Assembly (NCBI GenBank): GCA_021613375.1
Contig: CM038706.1
Coordinates: forward strand, 22,510,866 to 22,574,865
From: Megaleporinus macrocephalus
Taxonomy: Eukaryota; Chordata; Actinopteri; Characiformes; Anostomidae
Direction of reading: 5' to 3'
DNA: 64,000 nt
In this document: one piece after another, positions 60,238 to 64,000 of the stretch
How the letters are laid out: each line of letters opens with the position of its first letter
How positions within the stretch are numbered: position 1 is the first letter of the stretch
Made by a program: the position numbers and the translations under genes
The notes under the pieces: model-generated
Told to the model about the DNA's origin: nothing
Databases searched by the model: none
The model's input: only the letters and a program-made list of their open reading frames with translations

Positions 60238-62089
60238 GGAAAAAAGACAGTGCATACCCAACGAAATGCCCAGATGGCCTGTGTGTGTATTGTGTATCAG
60301 GACGAGGCTTTAGCAGTTCTAAGGTCAGTGCACTTTATTAGAAAGGCCACTTACTTTGTCTGAGTTAAGAAATGGCTGTCCCGCATGGTTAGTGACCATT
60401 CAGTGGGTCACCGCTGCACATTTAACACACTCAGAGAGAGAGAGAGCGAGAATGGGGCAGGGTAATCCAAATAGGATTAACCCTGGAGTGTTGGAGAGGG
60501 TTATCACACGAGCACAAGGACTGTACAGACACCCACACACACACGCACGCACACACAGAGTTTGACGCCACAAGAGAACAGAGAAAAGAAGTCTTTTTTT
60601 CAGTCTCTCTGTGACAGGTACATGGCCGAGCACTGTATCACTCATTTACTGTTTTCACTGATGTGACAGGGCTAAGAGATAAGACAGAAACAGGCCAAAC
60701 GCACTCGCCTCTTTACACCGCCCTCTCTCTCTATCTCACACACAGACCAGAACCCTCTTACACTGCTCAGTTCTATTGCCTGTAACAACAGCATAACCTG
60801 GAAAGAAAAGCATAAAGAACAATATTTAAACCCATACATGATCCTTTCCAAGATATTGCTGACGGCCTCTTAAATCTGTTGGCAGAGGAATTACAGTGTT
60901 TGTATGGGGTATAAAACACAAAAAATATATATCAGTAGGTAGAGTCAGAGTTTTCTTCGTCCTACCGTATTTTCTATCACTGAAAAAAAGGATGCCTGAG
61001 GTTTTCTTTATGGTGTACTGTATTTTTTTTTTCACATGAGAGTGCAAGCTCATTGAGAAAGCAGTTTATATCTGTTAGCCCTCATTATTGTGTGGCTTTA
61101 TCCAGAGTGGTATGCAGGGGGTCCCACCTTGGCCGACTGCTCCAGCATTTACTGGCTGCTAACTCACTCACCATAGCAGTGCTAATGACAGCTTCAATGG
61201 CATCAACGTGTTTTAGGGTTTAAAAATATGCTAGCAGTAGCAGTAGCTGGACTATCTAGAATCAACTACTTGAATGTATTTGCTACAGTGCTGCATCTTG
61301 AGTCAAGTTAGTTAAGAATATCAAAGACAGAATCTGATGACCCTTCCCTGAATCTGTATTACAGCGTTATTTTACCCTAACAGACAGCATAATAGGTTTA
61401 TTTTTCCAGGGACCCTCCCCAACCCACCCCAGAATTTGGACATGGGGGTTTAAGAAGTTAACTGGGGGATCCCAGACCTTTTCAGAACCCCCTACATTTT
61501 GCTCTTTGGCATGATAGGTGTAACAATAGCCAATGTGCTTTGATGAATATTCTTATTTGTACATTCAATGTATATATTTGGTACTGTTTCTGTACTAAAA
61601 GAATCATATAAAAATAACATTCTTTACAAATTAAAAATTTGTAATTATAAATATATCCTGCAACAGTGTTAACATATCACACTGCTAACGGAGGACAATA
61701 GGTTAATTAGAAGTAGCCATGTTGCGTCAACCTTAAAAGGTTACCAAAAGAACCCCAGGAACTAGGCAAAGATCCATTTAGGCAACCAAGCTGTTTTTTA
61801 AGTTGTCATTGTCCTATATTAAACTAGTGTCTTTACTGAAGAACCCCTGAAAGAACCTCTTTTCCTCTTTTCATTGGCTGGATTTCTTCGTTTCCTGCGT
61901 CTCAGGATGTTGTATGCTGTAATTGTGGCTGGCCTAAGCTGTTGTTAGGTCTTTATAGTCCATACTAGCACACAAGCAAACAGCAGCGTGGAGAGAGCAG
62001 CTGTGGGCTACGGTAGAAGAGCGAGCCGTCTCAGATTAGAGACCCAGCGGCCTTCACCCTCCATCTACAGAGCGGCTGGCTGGACAGAA
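60238..62089. other. intergenic with weak repeat traces
   Basis: CA run 60533-60558. 61725-61865 has CCTTAAAAGGTTACC, AGAACCCCAGG and TCTTTACTGAAGAACCCC words suggesting a decayed MITE related to 59098-60237. No gene. Confidence 0.45.
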
Positions 62090-62480
62090 AACCTCACCAA
62101 TCTGTCCACAAATACAGTACGTTTTCCATTTCCCAAAAGTTTCCCGCATCGGCCGGCACAATTACAGGGTCGGATGGGCCAAATGACCCAATGGCTTTGG
62201 GTTCCATTTTTATTTCTCACCCCCCTGTTTTATAACCATCCTTCTGTTTTAAATCTTTCCCTTTCCTTAAAGATCAAGTGATGATGGCCATTGCTTCCCA
62301 GAATTATTCCCATCAGAGCTGTCCTTCCAAATGTTATTCTAATAGAGACATGCTGTGTTTGAGCTGTCGCGGGTATAAGGGCTATCTTTCTCCCGCTTTC
62401 TCAATCTCTTTGTGTCTTTCTATTAACCGGCACATCACAGTGTTTAGCAGTCAATATAATCTGGCAGTGTTTACCTTGAG
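62090..62480. promoter_or_regulatory. candidate conserved non-coding block
   Basis: Long repeat-free stretch of balanced composition (for example CGCATCGGCCGGCACAATTA, GGCCAAATGACCCAATGG and CAGAATTATTCCCATCAG). The open frames over it show no domain. It resembles enhancer-like conserved DNA, but conservation was not tested. Confidence 0.22.
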
Positions 62481-62982
62481 TATGTAGGATCATGCAGTGC
62501 AATTGACATAGCCATGCTTCAGCTACAAACACCTCCTTTCATAGCAACTGCTGTGGGGCTGGACAAGCTTTACAGAATGTTGACAAAAATCCCAATCACT
62601 TTAACAAAATTAGGTACAGAACATTGAGTTTCCAGTTTAAAATGCTATGCGATCGTGTTGTTGTATTTAAAAATAGTCAAATAAATGGAGGAAATGAATA
62701 GCACACTGTAAATCTCTATATTTTGGACAGCATGAATTGTTCATTCGGTGGAACTGGCCAAAGTTCTGTAAAGCTTGCACAGCCCAACAATAGTAGCTAG
62801 AAAAAGACTGCATTTGTGGTCAAGCATGGACACATGGATAGTCTATCCAGTGATTTAGACTGATCCTGGGTTCACATGTTTGCGGTAGATGGACATCGGT
62901 AAACTGCATATTACTGTTTACAGTGAAGCCGCAGCATTTAGCCGCTGTTATTTAGATCGCAGCAACTTCTGCTGTTGACTGC

Positions 62983-63038
62983 CGAGGTTGATTTGAAGTT
63001 TTTTGAGAGCCATGGATGCCAAATATCTTGTTGTTGAA
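62983..63038 (+). repeat. left arm of a perfect 56-bp inverted repeat
   Basis: Begins CGAGGTTGATTTGAAG and ends ATCTTGTTGTTGAA. Every base is the inverse complement of 63945-64000. Confidence 0.95.
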
Positions 63039-63944
63039 TCAAACGGTGCCAGATCAAACTCCATCACAATAGGGGTGAATCATATCACATCAGTAGTTTC
63101 TTCATATGTATTTTTAATGTAACAGATCTTTAGCAACAGCTTTAGTGATAGAGATAATACAGATTTACAACTGACTGTATGATAATGATTGATATTGTAC
63201 GATACAGAGAGATATATCATCCAAACACGAGCACATACATCCCTCCACTTGCTTTAATTATATGCTAAGAAGTTGCTAGCTTTCACACACTGCACAAGTA
63301 TGGTCAAGGTGATAAGAAATCAGGCCAAAATGTCCCCTGATTTCCGTGACGTACCAACTGTTTTCAAAGAGATTGTGCTGACCTCTTTCAGCTCTGTGAT
63401 CAATGATGTGCTTTGTACAGACAGCTGAGGTTGCAGTTTCCTCAACTGCTTTGGTTTCCAGAGGCTTCTGTTTTCTTTTGAGCAAGCATGGACCATAAAG
63501 CCCTAACAACAGCTTAGACCAGCCACAATTACACCGTACGACATCCTGGGATGCAGGAAACAACAAAATCAAGCCAAATCTCTGTAGTGGAGCACTGTGT
63601 GTGAAAAAGCCAGAGGAAATATTCAGTTACTCAGAACGTTTGGTTTATTGGATAGACGCAGGCAGGTTTGGCTTCTCATGCAGCTGAAATATTGCCATGA
63701 AAATCAGCCTTGTCTTGATAATTGTAGCCAGTCTTAATTAGCTAGAGAGCCACCCGCCACTATGATTATGTATTGTCCCAAGCTATTTAACAATCAATAG
63801 ATCTATCTCTACAGTCATTGCCGTGTTTAAAACTTTAACATGTTAAATGCAATGCTCGTCAAGTCAATCCCCATTTAGACCTATAAAGTTACACTGGATG
63901 AAGTGAAAGCTTATATTAAACTACCATATACCGGGGGGTAGGGG
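63039..63944. other. 906-bp spacer between inverted-repeat arms
   Basis: AT-rich interior with no transposase motif. A 98-codon minus-strand frame (63276-63572) shows no recognised domain. It could be the body of a non-autonomous element. Confidence 0.4.
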
Positions 63945-64000
63945 TTCAACAACAAGATATTTGGCATCCATGGCTCTCAAAAAACTTCAAATCAACCTCG
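63945..64000 (-). repeat. right arm of a perfect 56-bp inverted repeat, cut by the window edge
   Basis: TTCAACAACAAGATATTTGG through AATCAACCTCG is an exact inverse match to 62983-63038. The match runs to the last base of the window, so the arm may be longer. Confidence 0.95.

Overview
The window looks like nuclear DNA of a teleost fish. It is AT-rich and intron/intergenic-like. It is dense in CA/GT, GA/CT and trinucleotide microsatellites and carries several decayed Tc1-like DNA transposons and many short hairpin or TIR elements. Some repeat families resemble ones I associate with otophysan fish (characins, catfishes); that is recall, not a search result. No bacterial, plasmid or viral gene organisation, CRISPR array, rRNA or tRNA gene was seen.

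Only one intact protein-coding gene can be supported. It is a two-exon forkhead transcription factor of the FOXI class on the minus strand (CDS 9162 down to 7482, 381 aa, one 535-bp intron), inside a CpG-rich island of about 7.4-9.4 kb. A TATA box and GC boxes lie just upstream (9.29-9.36 kb). Family features (forkhead with [26 protein letters not shown]-terminal [14 protein letters not shown]) are unmistakable. I favour foxi2 within the family, with moderate certainty.

Layout: 1-7 kb has a possible 42-bp exon (755-796), an ATCC/ATCT minisatellite, a CTCF-motif-bearing dispersed repeat and two short TIR elements behind the 3' end of foxi2. 7.4-9.4 kb is foxi2. 9.8-10.8 kb has self-complementary AAT/ATT arrays upstream of the promoter. 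12-20 kb holds interspersed repeats, a deleted Tc1-like element and candidate CTCF sites. 20.6-23 kb is a trinucleotide array split by a 1,572-bp Tc1-like transposon whose transposase is broken. 23-54 kb is non-coding, with at least five well-bounded copies of a roughly 230-bp TA-flanked MITE family plus fragments, a roughly 0.95-kb purine-rich minisatellite, an L2-like retroposon tail and a few sequence-complex blocks that could be conserved enhancers. 54-60 kb contains three fossil Tc1-like remnants, one nested inside another MITE. The right edge is one arm of a perfect 56-bp inverted repeat whose partner lies 906 bp inside the window.

I found no previously undescribed multi-gene system. 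The most useful new observations are the MITE family, with a natural empty-site paralogue that defines its ends; the perfect inverted repeat at the right edge; the GATT microsatellite abutting the foxi2 splice acceptor; and the candidate microexon at 755-796. The long flanks without genes fit the gene-poor setting common for developmental transcription factors, but no regulatory function is shown here.
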